From positions 1,860,001 to 1,924,000 of the forward strand of contig NZ_CP092712.1 in NCBI RefSeq assembly GCF_023983475.1: a DNA stretch of 64,000 bases, read 5' to 3'. The notes beneath the pieces are model-generated. The model did no database searches. It saw only the letters and a program-made list of their open reading frames with translations, and was not told where the DNA came from. Source of the DNA: Aliivibrio fischeri ATCC 7744 = JCM 18803 = DSM 507 (GTDB lineage: Bacteria; Pseudomonadota; Gammaproteobacteria; Enterobacterales; Vibrionaceae). Positions 41,508-49,517 of the stretch are shown here, one piece after another; the stretch's first letter is position 1, and the number at the start of each line of letters is the position of its first letter. Position numbers and translations under genes: made by a program.

Positions 41508-42524
41508 TTATGATTCAGAAGAACCTAATCGACGCGTTAATTGATCTTTAAGGTTTGGCGGTGTGCCCTTGATTGTTAGCGTATCCGTTTCTGGATCATA
41601 AAAAACACGCTCACCAAGCAACATTGCATCAAAATTTAATGATAAACCACCGCCAGCTCCAACAAATTTTGTTAATTTACGTAATGCTGTACGATCAACT
41701 GGGAAAGACTCTTCTAATTCATATCCTTGCTCTTCTGCAAATTGATAAAAATTTGAGCCTGACTCAGACGTTGGTAATTCACTAGCTAGCTCTTTAACTG
41801 TTAACTCTTCACCCGCTTGCAGTTGACCATTACAGTAATCATAAACTTGTTTACGATATTGTTGTTTTTCTTCTTTATCTAAACGTTCATCAGCACAAAA
41901 ATCTTCCACCGCTTGCATTAATACTTGGTTTTGAACCTTAGTATCCATACCAACATCAGCTTGCAAGAAATCTAAGAAGAAATCAGAAACTTTACGACCA
42001 ACACGACCTTTAATGAAAGTCAGGTAACGATTTGAATCTGAATCTGTTTCCCAAGTTGATAAATCGATACGTGCAGCAATGTCCATTTTTGCAATATCAA
42101 GGTAATCAGTCGCACTAATATCTAGTTGCTCAGTAACTTTCATACTTTCATTTGATGGTAATACCGCAACAAACAGATATTCAGTAGCCAATGATTGGTA
42201 TTCAGCAATAACTAAAATACCTTCTTCTGCAAATGGGTACTTAATCAGCTCAGACTTTAATTTCTCTGCTGAATTGTTGCTAAACTCTAAAAAAGGCGTT
42301 TCGTTCTTACGAACAGATGATAACCAATGACCAAACTCACTTTCAGTTTTGAAAACACCGAAGCCTTTACCCGCTTTTGAATTAAATACACGATGTAACT
42401 CAGAAACAAGGGCTTCTGTGAACTCTTCGTTCTCAAGAGTTTGATTTCTTAGACAAACTTCAAGTTCATCTTGGTCATTTTTTACTAATTTATGTAAAAT
42501 TACGTTTGAAAGGGTTAAACTCAT
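41508..42524 (-). CDS. yejK: Nucleoid-associated protein YejK/NdpA
   Basis: The start MSLTLSNVILHKL at 42524 gives 338 residues, close to E. coli YejK (335), and avoids a 14-residue extension that reads into the yejL promoter. YejK is a spermidine-nucleoid protein that interacts with type II topoisomerases. Typical segments include KAGKGFGVFKTESEFGHWL. It is divergent from yejL-yejM, as in E. coli. Confidence 0.93.
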   Translation of the reverse strand: MSLTLSNVILHKLVKNDQDELEVCLRNQTLENEEFTEALVSELHRVFNSKAGKGFGVFKTESEFGHWLSSVRKNETPFLEFSNNSAEKLKSELIKYPFAEEGILVIAEYQSLATEYLFVAVLPSNESMKVTEQLDISATDYLDIAKMDIAARIDLSTWETDSDSNRYLTFIKGRVGRKVSDFFLDFLQADVGMDTKVQNQVLMQAVEDFCADERLDKEEKQQYRKQVYDYCNGQLQAGEELTVKELASELPTSESGSNFYQFAEEQGYELEESFPVDRTALRKLTKFVGAGGGLSLNFDAMLLGERVFYDPETDTLTIKGTPPNLKDQLTRRLGSSES

Positions 42525-42604
42525 AATAGAAAAGGTTTTTAGTTGACGTACATAGTAGGTTATCATAAGCCGCTTTCACTATCATTAACTGACTGAAAAG
42601 ACTT

Positions 42605-42832
42605 ATGGCTATTACTTCAAAATACAGCAACAAACAAATTGAACAAATGTTAACAGAGATGGTCGATGTATTAGACAAACATCGTGCACCAGCTGATTTA
42701 TCTCTAATGCTAGTTGGTAACATTGCAACAAACGTTCTAAACCAAGAAGTGCCAGCAGAACAGCGCCAAATCATCGCTGAAAAATTTGCTCAAGCACTAC
42801 TTAGCTCACTAGATAAACCAAAAACTCACTAA
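42605..42832 (+). CDS. yejL: YejL-family small protein (DUF1414)
   Basis: This 75-residue helical protein ([19 protein letters not shown]) matches the conserved YejL family of unknown role. It ends 19 bp before yejM and is probably cotranscribed with it. Confidence 0.92.
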
Positions 42833-42851
42833 GAGCGAGAATTCACAGACC

Positions 42852-44660
42852 ATGGTTGATAGCGGGAATACATACGGCGACAAAGTTTCTAAGTTAATTA
42901 CTTGGGGTCACTGGTTTAGCTTTTTCAATATCATTGCAGCAATGCTTATTGGTACGCGTTATATAGCGCAATCACCATGGCCTGAGACCTTTCTTGGTCA
43001 AACCTATCTTATATTAAACTGGATAGGTCACTTTGGTTTCTTAATCTTTGGATTTTACATTCTTGTTCTGTTTCCGCTGACCTTTATTACGCCATCACAA
43101 CGACTTATGCGTATTTTAAGTGTCATCATTGCAACGGCAGGAATGACTCTACTCTTATTAGATACATACGCTTATCAAAACCTTCATTTACATATCACGC
43201 CGCTTGTGTGGGATATGTTACTTAATAACGATAAATCCAATTTAAATACACAATGGCAATACTTATTCATTGTGGTACCCGTTATATTCCTACTGCAACT
43301 CTCACTATCTGAATGGGTTTGGAATAAACTACGTAAACTTGCTCATAAGCATGTTGGTCGTCCATTTGCGATCACATTTGCCATCGCTTTTATTGGTAGT
43401 CATTTAATTCATACTTGGGCTGATGCATCAGCTTACGGTCCAGTAACGGCTCAGCGTGCTACATTCCCGCTCTCTTACCCTATGACAGCTCGTTCATTTT
43501 TAGAAAAGCACGGATTCATTGATCGCGAAGCACTTGCAAAACAAATTCAAAATGAAGGAACTGGTGGCGCAACAGAAGCCATGCGCTACCCTCTTGAACC
43601 TATTGTATTTAAAACAAAACAAAAAGATTACAACTTGCAGATCATTATGATTGATAGCCTTCGAGCAGATACGCTTAATCATACTGACACGCCAAATTTA
43701 ACTCGGTTCGCACAAAATAACCTGAACTATAACAACCACTACAGTGCAAGTAATAATCCAACAAGTTTATTCGGGTTATTCTATGGCCTGCCTGGTAATT
43801 ACGTAGACAGTTTTAGAAATTCGCACATCGAGTCACCAATTTTAACCGAGTTACACGCTAGAAATTACCAATTTGGTCTATTCAGCGGCGATGATTTTGA
43901 TTCATCTCTGTATAAGCAAATCATCTTTACCAAAGGTGAAATTGCTCAATCAACAGAAAAAATGAATGATAAAAAAGCAATTTCACAGTGGAAAGAGTGG
44001 TTCGGTAAACAAACAAGTGATAAACCTTGGTTTAGTTATTTAGAGCTTACTTCTGTTTCTGAATACGATGACGCTGCGCCGATTTCGACTTCGAATGTAA
44101 ATCAAAACTTATTTGAAACGAACTACCGTAAGGCAGTACAAAGAACAGATAAACAACTTAAAGCCGTTTTATCGACCTTAAAACAGTCCCCTGACTGGGA
44201 AAAAACCATTGTTATCATCACTTCAAACCACGGTATGGAATTTGATGAAACACAAACAAATAGTTGGGGCTCAAGCACTAACTTTAGTGAGTATCAACTA
44301 CGTGTTCCAATGCTTATCCATTGGCCAAATGTAGAACCAGAACTAATTACAACAACATCCAGTCATTTGGATTTAGCTCCTACTTTAATGGAAGAGTTTT
44401 TAGGTACAACAACCTCTGCAGATAGCTACAGCAGCGGTATTAACCTATTTGACCAAACAGAAGAGCGTAATTGGTTACTTGCTGGAGACAGAAAAAACAT
44501 CGCGTTAATAACAGGAACAAATACTGTTGTTATTGATACTTTTGGCAACTATCGAGTTTACGATGAAAACTATCGTCGTTTAAAAGATGAGAAACCAAAA
44601 CTGTCTTTATTAATGCAAGGTATCTCTGAATTGAAGCGTTTTTATCACCCTAAAAAATAA
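42852..44660 (+). CDS. yejM: YejM/PbgA inner-membrane regulator of lipopolysaccharide synthesis
   Basis: This 602-residue protein has five N-terminal membrane helices (about residues 10-190) and a periplasmic sulfatase-like domain (IIMIDSLRADTLNHTDTPN, VIITSNHGMEFDE). In E. coli it senses periplasmic lipopolysaccharide and, through LapB, controls LpxC proteolysis. Length and partner gene yejL match. Confidence 0.93.
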   Translation: MVDSGNTYGDKVSKLITWGHWFSFFNIIAAMLIGTRYIAQSPWPETFLGQTYLILNWIGHFGFLIFGFYILVLFPLTFITPSQRLMRILSVIIATAGMTLLLLDTYAYQNLHLHITPLVWDMLLNNDKSNLNTQWQYLFIVVPVIFLLQLSLSEWVWNKLRKLAHKHVGRPFAITFAIAFIGSHLIHTWADASAYGPVTAQRATFPLSYPMTARSFLEKHGFIDREALAKQIQNEGTGGATEAMRYPLEPIVFKTKQKDYNLQIIMIDSLRADTLNHTDTPNLTRFAQNNLNYNNHYSASNNPTSLFGLFYGLPGNYVDSFRNSHIESPILTELHARNYQFGLFSGDDFDSSLYKQIIFTKGEIAQSTEKMNDKKAISQWKEWFGKQTSDKPWFSYLELTSVSEYDDAAPISTSNVNQNLFETNYRKAVQRTDKQLKAVLSTLKQSPDWEKTIVIITSNHGMEFDETQTNSWGSSTNFSEYQLRVPMLIHWPNVEPELITTTSSHLDLAPTLMEEFLGTTTSADSYSSGINLFDQTEERNWLLAGDRKNIALITGTNTVVIDTFGNYRVYDENYRRLKDEKPKLSLLMQGISELKRFYHPKK

Positions 44661-44690
44661 AAGGTGAATTAAAAACTCAAGGATATTTCT

Positions 44691-44722
44691 AATCCCTTCC
44701 TTAATTGTGAAGGGATTTTTTT
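44691..44722 (+). terminator. Terminator of yejM
   Basis: The stem aatcccttc/gaagggatt is followed by a T tract, 30 bp after the stop. Confidence 0.85.
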
Positions 44723-44824
44723 ACCTATAAAATACGAACAACTGCTTTTTCCACCCTAAATTGTCGCAATTGCGATCAAAGTGAATATTTTTAAAGCAAA
44801 CGGAAAATATTTTAAAAAGAATAC

Positions 44825-44853
44825 TTTACAATAAGTAAGGGTATCGCTATTAT
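44825..44853 (+). promoter_or_regulatory. Promoter of tRNA-Ser/Asp array, unit 1
   Basis: TTTACA (44825-44830), 17-bp spacer, TATTAT (44848-44853), then the GC-rich discriminator caccgcg. The same design precedes all four tRNA-Ser genes. Confidence 0.75.
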
Positions 44854-44863
44854 TCACCGCGTT

Positions 44864-44954
44864 GGAGGGATGGCTGAGTGGTCGAAAGCACCGGTCTTGA
44901 AAACCGGCAAGGGTTAATAGCCCTTCTAGGGTTCAAATCCCTATCCCTCCGCCA
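44864..44954 (+). tRNA. tRNA-Ser(TGA), copy 1
   Basis: 91 nt with a long variable arm, anticodon loop CTTGAAA (TGA) and encoded CCA. The acceptor stem is GGAGGGA/TCCCTCC. Confidence 0.97.
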
Positions 44955-44992
44955 CTTTCGAGATTCAGATAGAGTCTGGGTTTCAAAAAATT

Positions 44993-45069
44993 GGAGCGGT
45001 AGTTCAGTTGGTTAGAATACCGGCCTGTCACGCCGGGGGTCGCGGGTTCGAGTCCCGTCCGCTCCGCCA
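44993..45069 (+). tRNA. tRNA-Asp(GTC), copy 1
   Basis: 77 nt with anticodon loop CTGTCAC (GTC), intact T arm and encoded CCA. Confidence 0.97.
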
Positions 45070-45077
45070 ATACAACG

Positions 45078-45107
45078 AAGGCATTGTCGAAAGACGATGC
45101 CTTTTTT
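45078..45107 (+). terminator. Terminator of tRNA array, unit 1
   Basis: The stem aaggcattgtc/gacgatgcctt (one G-T pair) with a gaaa loop is followed by tttttt. Four copies of this terminator occur between here and 47532. Confidence 0.88.
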
Positions 45108-45168
45108 GTATCTGTCGAAAATGAAAAAGCTTCCGAGACTCCAGATAGAGTCTGAGTTTCAAAAAATT

Positions 45169-45277
45169 AGAATGGTAGTTCAGTTGGTTAGGCTTTTTAT
45201 TGGAGAGCTTAGCGGCCTGACACGCCGAGGGTCGTGCTGCTCTCAAGGTGAGATAGAAAGTCCCGTCCGCTCCGCCA
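45169..45277 (+). pseudogene. Mosaic tRNA-Asp relic 1
   Basis: The 5' 22 nt (with two changes), the anticodon arm and the 3' tcccgtccgctccgcca match tRNA-Asp. Between them the D-arm and T-arm parts are replaced by ctttttattggagagctta and ctctcaaggtgagatagaaag, which are largely complementary to each other. The anticodon reads GAC instead of GTC. It cannot fold as a normal tRNA but could form one long hairpin. Confidence 0.8.
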
Positions 45278-45285
45278 ATACAACG

Positions 45286-45311
45286 AAGGCATTGTCGAAA
45301 GACGATGCCTT
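45286..45311 (+). terminator. Terminator copy interrupted by the IS110-family element
   Basis: The complete stem aaggcattgtc/gacgatgcctt is present, but the T tract is cut after two T; the remaining T run is found at 46636-46640 on the far side of the element. Confidence 0.75.
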
Positions 45312-45380
45312 AATTATATGGTCCGCCTCACTCTCAAACTCCTATGCTTAGAGTAGGCATGCAGAAATGAGGTGAACCAT

Positions 45381-46403
45381 ATGTCTTCCATCCAAATTTT
45401 AGGTATCGATTTAGGTAAACATAGCTTTCACGTGGTTGGTCATAACCACTTGGGAAAAGAAGTTTTACGGAAAAAATATAGTCGTAATCAATTAATCTCT
45501 TTTATTGCGAAGCTAGAACCAACAATAATTGCTTTTGAAGCATGTGGTGGCTCCCATTGGCTCGCTCGAAAATGCATAGACTTAGGCCATCAGGCCAAAC
45601 TTATCCCGCCTCAATATGTAAAACCTTATGTGAAAGGTAATAAAAATGACTTCATTGATGCGGCTGCGATAGCAGAAGCAGCAAGCCGACCATCTATGCG
45701 TTTTGTTGCGGTAAAAACAGAAGATGCACAAGTTATAGCAACCATTCATAGAATTAGAGATGGTTATATAAAAGAACGAACGGCATGTATGTCTAGAATT
45801 GGCGCCATTCTACTCGAATTTGGGCTGAGCCTGCCCAAAGGGCATGCGAAGATGAAAGCTCTTTTTCAATGGTTAGCAGAGCAAAATCAAGAATTACCCC
45901 CGAGTTTACTCAATGAGTTATGCAGTATTCATGAGCATTACTCTTATTTGAGCCAACAAATAAAGGAACAAGACATTAAGCTTCATGATATTTCTGAAAA
46001 TAATGAATTAGCTCGGTTATTAAAAACAATTCCTGGTATTGGAGATTTAACATCAACGCTTTGTATCGCTGATGTGAGTTCTTCAAATAACTTTGCAAAT
46101 GGTCGTAATATGGCAGCATGGCTAGGTCTTGTTCCTAGGCAGTTTTCGACAGGAGGTAAACCCAAGTTATTGGGTGTTAGTAAACGAGGAAATAAACAGC
46201 TTCGAACCTTATTTGTTCATGGTGCTAGAGCGGTGCTATCTAGACCTGACACCACAGGGAAAGTATTTGGTCAGTGGTTGGTCAATTTGAGGGCAACCAA
46301 GCCGTTTAATGTTGTAGTGGTAGCGCTTGCCAACAAGCTAGCAAGAATAGCTTGGGCGGTGTTACAACACCGCCAAGCTTTTAAGGCTGCAAAGCAGCCA
46401 TAA
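45381..46403 (+). CDS. IS110/IS1111-family transposase
   Basis: From the ATG at 45381 (Shine-Dalgarno gagg) the recombinase has 340 residues. The N-terminal RuvC-like DEDD domain shows GIDLGKHSFHVVG, AFEACGGSHWLARK and NDFIDAAAIAEAASRP. The C-terminal Transposase_20 domain shows TIPGIGDLTSTL and RQFSTGGKPKLLGVSKRG, with the expected nucleophilic serine region. The frame is intact. Members of this family are guided to targets by an RNA from the element's noncoding end. Confidence 0.95.
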   Translation: MSSIQILGIDLGKHSFHVVGHNHLGKEVLRKKYSRNQLISFIAKLEPTIIAFEACGGSHWLARKCIDLGHQAKLIPPQYVKPYVKGNKNDFIDAAAIAEAASRPSMRFVAVKTEDAQVIATIHRIRDGYIKERTACMSRIGAILLEFGLSLPKGHAKMKALFQWLAEQNQELPPSLLNELCSIHEHYSYLSQQIKEQDIKLHDISENNELARLLKTIPGIGDLTSTLCIADVSSSNNFANGRNMAAWLGLVPRQFSTGGKPKLLGVSKRGNKQLRTLFVHGARAVLSRPDTTGKVFGQWLVNLRATKPFNVVVVALANKLARIAWAVLQHRQAFKAAKQP

Positions 46404-46620
46404 CCGAGTTTGCAACGTCAATGAATGTGATGACAAAAACGGTCAATCGGCCAGATTAAAAACCTGATACAAAAAACAGCATAAAAATGCTTTCGGCTTT
46501 TTAAGGATAATCTGGCGCGGATATCATCGTGGAGCTGGTAAGCCATGGGCTCACCAAACGTGACTCCGAATACATTAGCGCAAACTAACTCCGTCATTAA
46601 TTAATTGTAGTTGCAATTAA
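46404..46620 (+). ncRNA. Candidate target-guide RNA (seekRNA/bridge RNA) of the IS110-family element
   Basis: A perfect outer stem ccagatta/taatctgg (46451-46458 with 46508-46515) encloses an internal loop capped by the hairpin agcat-aaaa-atgct (46478-46491). The loop's 5' strand holds gatacaaaaaa (46466-46476), exactly complementary to ttttttgtatc of the terminator target. A second hairpin tggtaagcc/gggctcacca (about 46532-46555) is followed by atacatta, which matches the joined element ends. No promoter was established. Confidence 0.55.
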
Positions 46621-46882
46621 GAGGCGGACCATACATTTTTGTATCTGTCAAAAATGAAAATACTTCCGAGCTCCAGATAAAGTATGGATTTCAAGTTTCT
46701 AAATAATTCTCCGATTCTTACCCACTCATTTCTAAAGACTGTAAATTAAAAATCGATCTACTATCTCTTCATATCCTTCATTGTACAACACAATAAAAAC
46801 AACGAACTTTGCATTGATTTGCTTTAAATGCCATCAAAATGAATAAATTTGAATCAAACGAATTTATTTTTAAAAAGAAGTC

Positions 46883-46911
46883 TTTACAACAAGTATGGGT
46901 ATCGCTATTAT
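46883..46911 (+). promoter_or_regulatory. Promoter of tRNA-Ser/Asp array, unit 2
   Basis: TTTACA (46883-46888), 17-bp spacer, TATTAT (46906-46911), GC-rich discriminator. Confidence 0.75.
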
Positions 46912-46921
46912 TCACCGCGTT

Positions 46922-47012
46922 GGAGGGATGGCTGAGTGGTCGAAAGCACCGGTCTTGAAAACCGGCAAGGGTTAATAGCCCTTCTAGGGTTCAAATCCCT
47001 ATCCCTCCGCCA
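46922..47012 (+). tRNA. tRNA-Ser(TGA), copy 2
   Basis: 91 nt, identical to copy 1, with encoded CCA and anticodon TGA. Confidence 0.97.
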
Positions 47013-47050
47013 CTTTCGAGATTCAGATAGAGTCTGGGTTTCAAAAAATT

Positions 47051-47127
47051 GGAGCGGTAGTTCAGTTGGTTAGAATACCGGCCTGTCACGCCGGGGGTCG
47101 CGGGTTCGAGTCCCGTCCGCTCCGCCA
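47051..47127 (+). tRNA. tRNA-Asp(GTC), copy 2
   Basis: 77 nt, identical to copy 1, with encoded CCA and anticodon GTC. Confidence 0.97.
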
Positions 47128-47135
47128 CTACAACG

Positions 47136-47165
47136 AAGGCATTGTCGAAAGACGATGCCTTTTTT
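47136..47165 (+). terminator. Terminator of tRNA array, unit 2
   Basis: Same stem and T tract as 45078-45107. Confidence 0.88.
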
Positions 47166-47226
47166 GTATCTGTCGAAAATGAAAATACTTCCGAGTTCCA
47201 GATAAAGCCTGAGTTTCAAAAAATTA

Positions 47227-47493
47227 GAGCGGTAGTTCACATCACTACCGTTAATGATATCTTTCGGCTATTACGCAGGAAAAATCTTTTATATCAAGGA
47301 AGAAATTGCAGAAGCTAGTGGACCTAACTACAAAATTTCTAACACAGATAAAAAAGATTTTAACCAGTAAGAGCAAAGAGATAATTAATGATAGTGATGC
47401 CAAGTTAGACTTTCTATTGGAGAGCTTAGCGGCCTGACACGCCGAGGGTCGTGCTGCTCTCAAGGTGATATAGAAAGTCCCGTCCGCTCCGCC
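47227..47493 (+). pseudogene. Mosaic tRNA-Asp relic 2 with inserted gene fragment
   Basis: The first bases (agagcggtagttca) and the 3' half (from 47411 to 47493) match relic 1, including its unusual hairpin-forming segments. Here the arms are fully complementary at actttctat/atagaaagt and gagagc/gctctc. About 170 bp of unrelated DNA separates the two parts. The relic ends with the intact tRNA-Asp 3' end ccgctccgcca. Confidence 0.7.
47254..47370 (+). pseudogene. Small open frame, possible C-terminal gene remnant inside tRNA-Asp relic 2
   Basis: A 38-codon frame reads MISFGYYAGKIFYIKEEI and later PNYKISNTDKKDFNQ before a stop. The composition looks protein-like, but there is no Shine-Dalgarno and no recognised family. 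It may be the tail of a gene left by a lost mobile element; chance is also possible. Confidence 0.3.
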
Positions 47494-47502
47494 AATACAA
47501 CG

Positions 47503-47532
47503 AAGGCATTGTCGAAAGACGATGCCTTTTTT
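47503..47532 (+). terminator. Terminator after tRNA-Asp relic 2
   Basis: Fourth copy of the array terminator, intact, with stem aaggcattgtc/gacgatgcctt and tttttt. Confidence 0.85.
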
Positions 47533-47765
47533 GTATCTGTCGAAAATGAAAATACTTCCGAGTTCCAGATAAAGCCTGGATTTCAAAAAAACCATCACAT
47601 CAATTCTTTAATTCTCAAAATTTGCGTTAAAACTAAGACAATCAAACAAAGCATTTCAAAGAATTAGAAGCAGGTTGCGAAACTTCATTCAAACCATTAT
47701 TAACCAAGGTACATTTGTATTAGCCTAAGTTCGATTTTATAAAATAATAAGGCTAGATAAATACC

Positions 47766-48473
47766 ATGAAAAAATTATTTACTACATTAGCTGTACTAAG
47801 TGCTCTTTCTGCAACGCCATTCGCTTCTGCATCTGAATGGGGTTATACGGGAGATACTGGCCCTAATCACTGGCATGGCGTTTGCCAAACAGGCGTAAAT
47901 CAATCTCCAATTGACATTACCAATGCCATTGAAAGCGAATTAGAGCCAATTACGTTTAATTATGGTCAGGCTGGTGAAAACATCGTTAATAATGGCCATA
48001 CGGTGCAGGTAAACATAAAAAGCCCACAATCAATTCAAGTTGAAGGTAAGACATTTAGCCTACTGCAACTGCACTTCCATGCTCCAAGCGAGAATTTAAT
48101 TGCAGGGCACTCATATCCGTTAGAGATGCACTTAGTTCATGCTGATAAAGATGGAAACTTAGCGGTTGTTGGCGTGATGTTTAAAGAAGGTAAGGCAAAT
48201 CCAGAACTTGCTAAAATCTGGTCGCAAATGCCTGAATCAGGAGAAGTCACTCTTGATAAGAAATTAACACTAACGAACTTATTACCAAATGATCAAGCCT
48301 ACTATCGTTTTAATGGCTCATTAACGACACCACCTTGTTCTGAGGGGGTAACTTGGCTAGTAATGAAAAATCCTATTGAGATTTCATCTGAACAATTAGC
48401 TCAATTTAGAGAACTCTACAACGGTAATAACCGTCCAACCCAGGCAATTAATGCTCGCCCTATCTTAAAATGA
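47766..48473 (+). CDS. Periplasmic alpha-carbonic anhydrase
   Basis: This zinc enzyme interconverts carbon dioxide and bicarbonate. The 235-residue precursor has a signal peptide cut after PFASA (about residue 22) and zinc ligands H103, H105 and H122 (QLHFHAPSEN, EMHLVHADKDG). The cysteines in GVCQTG and TPPCSEG probably form the disulfide typical of periplasmic members. It sits inside the tRNA array, between unit 2 and tRNA-Ser copy 3. Confidence 0.95.
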   Translation: MKKLFTTLAVLSALSATPFASASEWGYTGDTGPNHWHGVCQTGVNQSPIDITNAIESELEPITFNYGQAGENIVNNGHTVQVNIKSPQSIQVEGKTFSLLQLHFHAPSENLIAGHSYPLEMHLVHADKDGNLAVVGVMFKEGKANPELAKIWSQMPESGEVTLDKKLTLTNLLPNDQAYYRFNGSLTTPPCSEGVTWLVMKNPIEISSEQLAQFRELYNGNNRPTQAINARPILK

Positions 48474-48545
48474 TAACGAAAATGCCGTAAATCCACACAA
48501 AATGCTCGAATTTACGGCAAACAGTACTTAATTTTAAAAGAGTGC

Positions 48546-48574
48546 TTTACATGAAGGTGGGGAACGCCTATTAT
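48546..48574 (+). promoter_or_regulatory. Promoter of tRNA-Ser copy 3
   Basis: TTTACA (48546-48551), 17-bp spacer, TATTAT (48569-48574), discriminator caccgcg. Confidence 0.75.
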
Positions 48575-48584
48575 TCACCGCGTT

Positions 48585-48675
48585 GGAGGGATGGCTGAGT
48601 GGTCGAAAGCACCGGTCTTGAAAACCGGCAAGGGTTAATAGCCCTTCTAGGGTTCAAATCCCTATCCCTCCGCCA
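48585..48675 (+). tRNA. tRNA-Ser(TGA), copy 3
   Basis: 91 nt, identical to copies 1 and 2, with encoded CCA. Confidence 0.97.
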
Positions 48676-48681
48676 CTTTCG

Positions 48682-48710
48682 AAGCCCTAGCAGAAATGCT
48701 GGGGCTTTTT
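48682..48710 (+). terminator. Terminator of tRNA-Ser copy 3
   Basis: The stem agccctagca/tgctggggct with a gaaa loop is followed by ttttt. Confidence 0.88.
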
Positions 48711-48931
48711 CGTATAAGCAAATAAAAATTGCTTTCCAAAAAATAAGCCTTAAAGCCCTTCTCTTTGTTGGTAACAACCAAAAAGCACTGCTTCTTATCT
48801 AGATACGTACTATTCAAATAATGACTAAAAGTCGATCTCTTATTTTTTGTTCAACATCAAATCAACCTTGCCTAACAATAAAGCGAAGTGTTCGATTTTA
48901 AAGCAAACGATGCGTAATTTAAAAAGAGTGC

Positions 48932-48960
48932 TTTACATGAAGGTAGGGAACGCCTATTAT
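48932..48960 (+). promoter_or_regulatory. Promoter of tRNA-Ser copy 4
   Basis: TTTACA (48932-48937), 17-bp spacer, TATTAT (48955-48960), discriminator catcgcg. Confidence 0.75.
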
Positions 48961-48970
48961 TCATCGCGTT

Positions 48971-49061
48971 GGAGGGATGGCTGAGTGGTCGAAAGCACCG
49001 GTCTTGAAAACCGGCAAGGGTTAATAGCCCTTCTAGGGTTCAAATCCCTATCCCTCCGCCA
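48971..49061 (+). tRNA. tRNA-Ser(TGA), copy 4
   Basis: 91 nt, identical to the other three copies, with encoded CCA. Confidence 0.97.
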
Positions 49062-49067
49062 CTTTCG

Positions 49068-49095
49068 AAGCCCTAGCAGAAATGCTGGGGCTTTT
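49068..49095 (+). terminator. Terminator of tRNA-Ser copy 4
   Basis: Same hairpin as 48682-48710, followed by a T tract. Confidence 0.88.
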
Positions 49096-49517
49096 TCGTA
49101 TCTGACATTCAATCATCTATTTATTCGTGATTATCATCATTACCTAGCCCGTCCAAAGCAAAAGATAATAAGATTTTTCTCTACGTTATTACTTTACTCT
49201 TACTTATTTTCTTTAACCTAAATAATTTATATTACTTCCCTATAAATATAATTACTATCTATTAATTATCATATTTTCCATCAAAATAAGAAAACAATTA
49301 ATAACATTCGCGAAATTCAGTTTTTAATAGTTATATATTCTTATATAGAACTTTTAAATTCTCTTACAAATTAAAAATTGATAACTTTAATTTAATTAGA
49401 GTACACTCGCGAAAATTAACATATGGAAAAAGAAAGATAAATAAAGTCAACAATTCTAGCTCAATCATAAATAAATTAAATAGATATATTATTAATTCTA
49501 CCTAAGATGATCACATC
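49096..49517. other. Very AT-rich region before the chemoreceptor gene
   Basis: 422 bp with no convincing gene. Long A/T runs (about 49220-49500) dominate and probably hold the promoter of the chemoreceptor; no box is clear enough to name. Confidence 0.4.

Larger units (their letters stand above)
45312..46635 (+). mobile_element. IS110-family insertion sequence, IS1111-like subgroup, about 1.32 kb
   Basis: Subterminal inverted repeats atggtccgcctc (45318-45329) and gaggcggaccat (46621-46632) bound one intact transposase gene and a 217-bp noncoding tail. The left outer part is about 6 bp and the right 3-4 bp, and no target duplication is visible; the flanks rejoin to an intact terminator. Subterminal repeats and a long right noncoding end are features of the IS1111 subgroup. 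End positions are uncertain by 1-2 bp because of T runs. Confidence 0.85.
44821..47580 (+). repeat. Segmental duplication of a promoter-Ser-Asp-terminator-relic-terminator unit
   Basis: Unit 1 (about 44821-45311 plus 46636-46700) and unit 2 (about 46879-47580) share promoter, both tRNAs, spacers, terminators and relics. Unit 1 carries the IS110-family element, unit 2 the 170-bp insert. Confidence 0.8.

Noticed and set aside
45028-45351. Open frames on both strands across tRNA-Asp and its relic
   Set aside because: Composition follows the tRNA sequences, and no ribosome site or family is seen.
46636-46880. Extra gene or tRNA between the IS110-family element and array unit 2
   Set aside because: Only remnants of the inter-tRNA spacer and the AT-rich promoter region of unit 2 are seen.
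48571-49221. Repeated open frames starting in tRNA-Ser copies 3 and 4
   Set aside because: The frames run through tRNA genes and terminators; similarity between them comes from the tRNAs.
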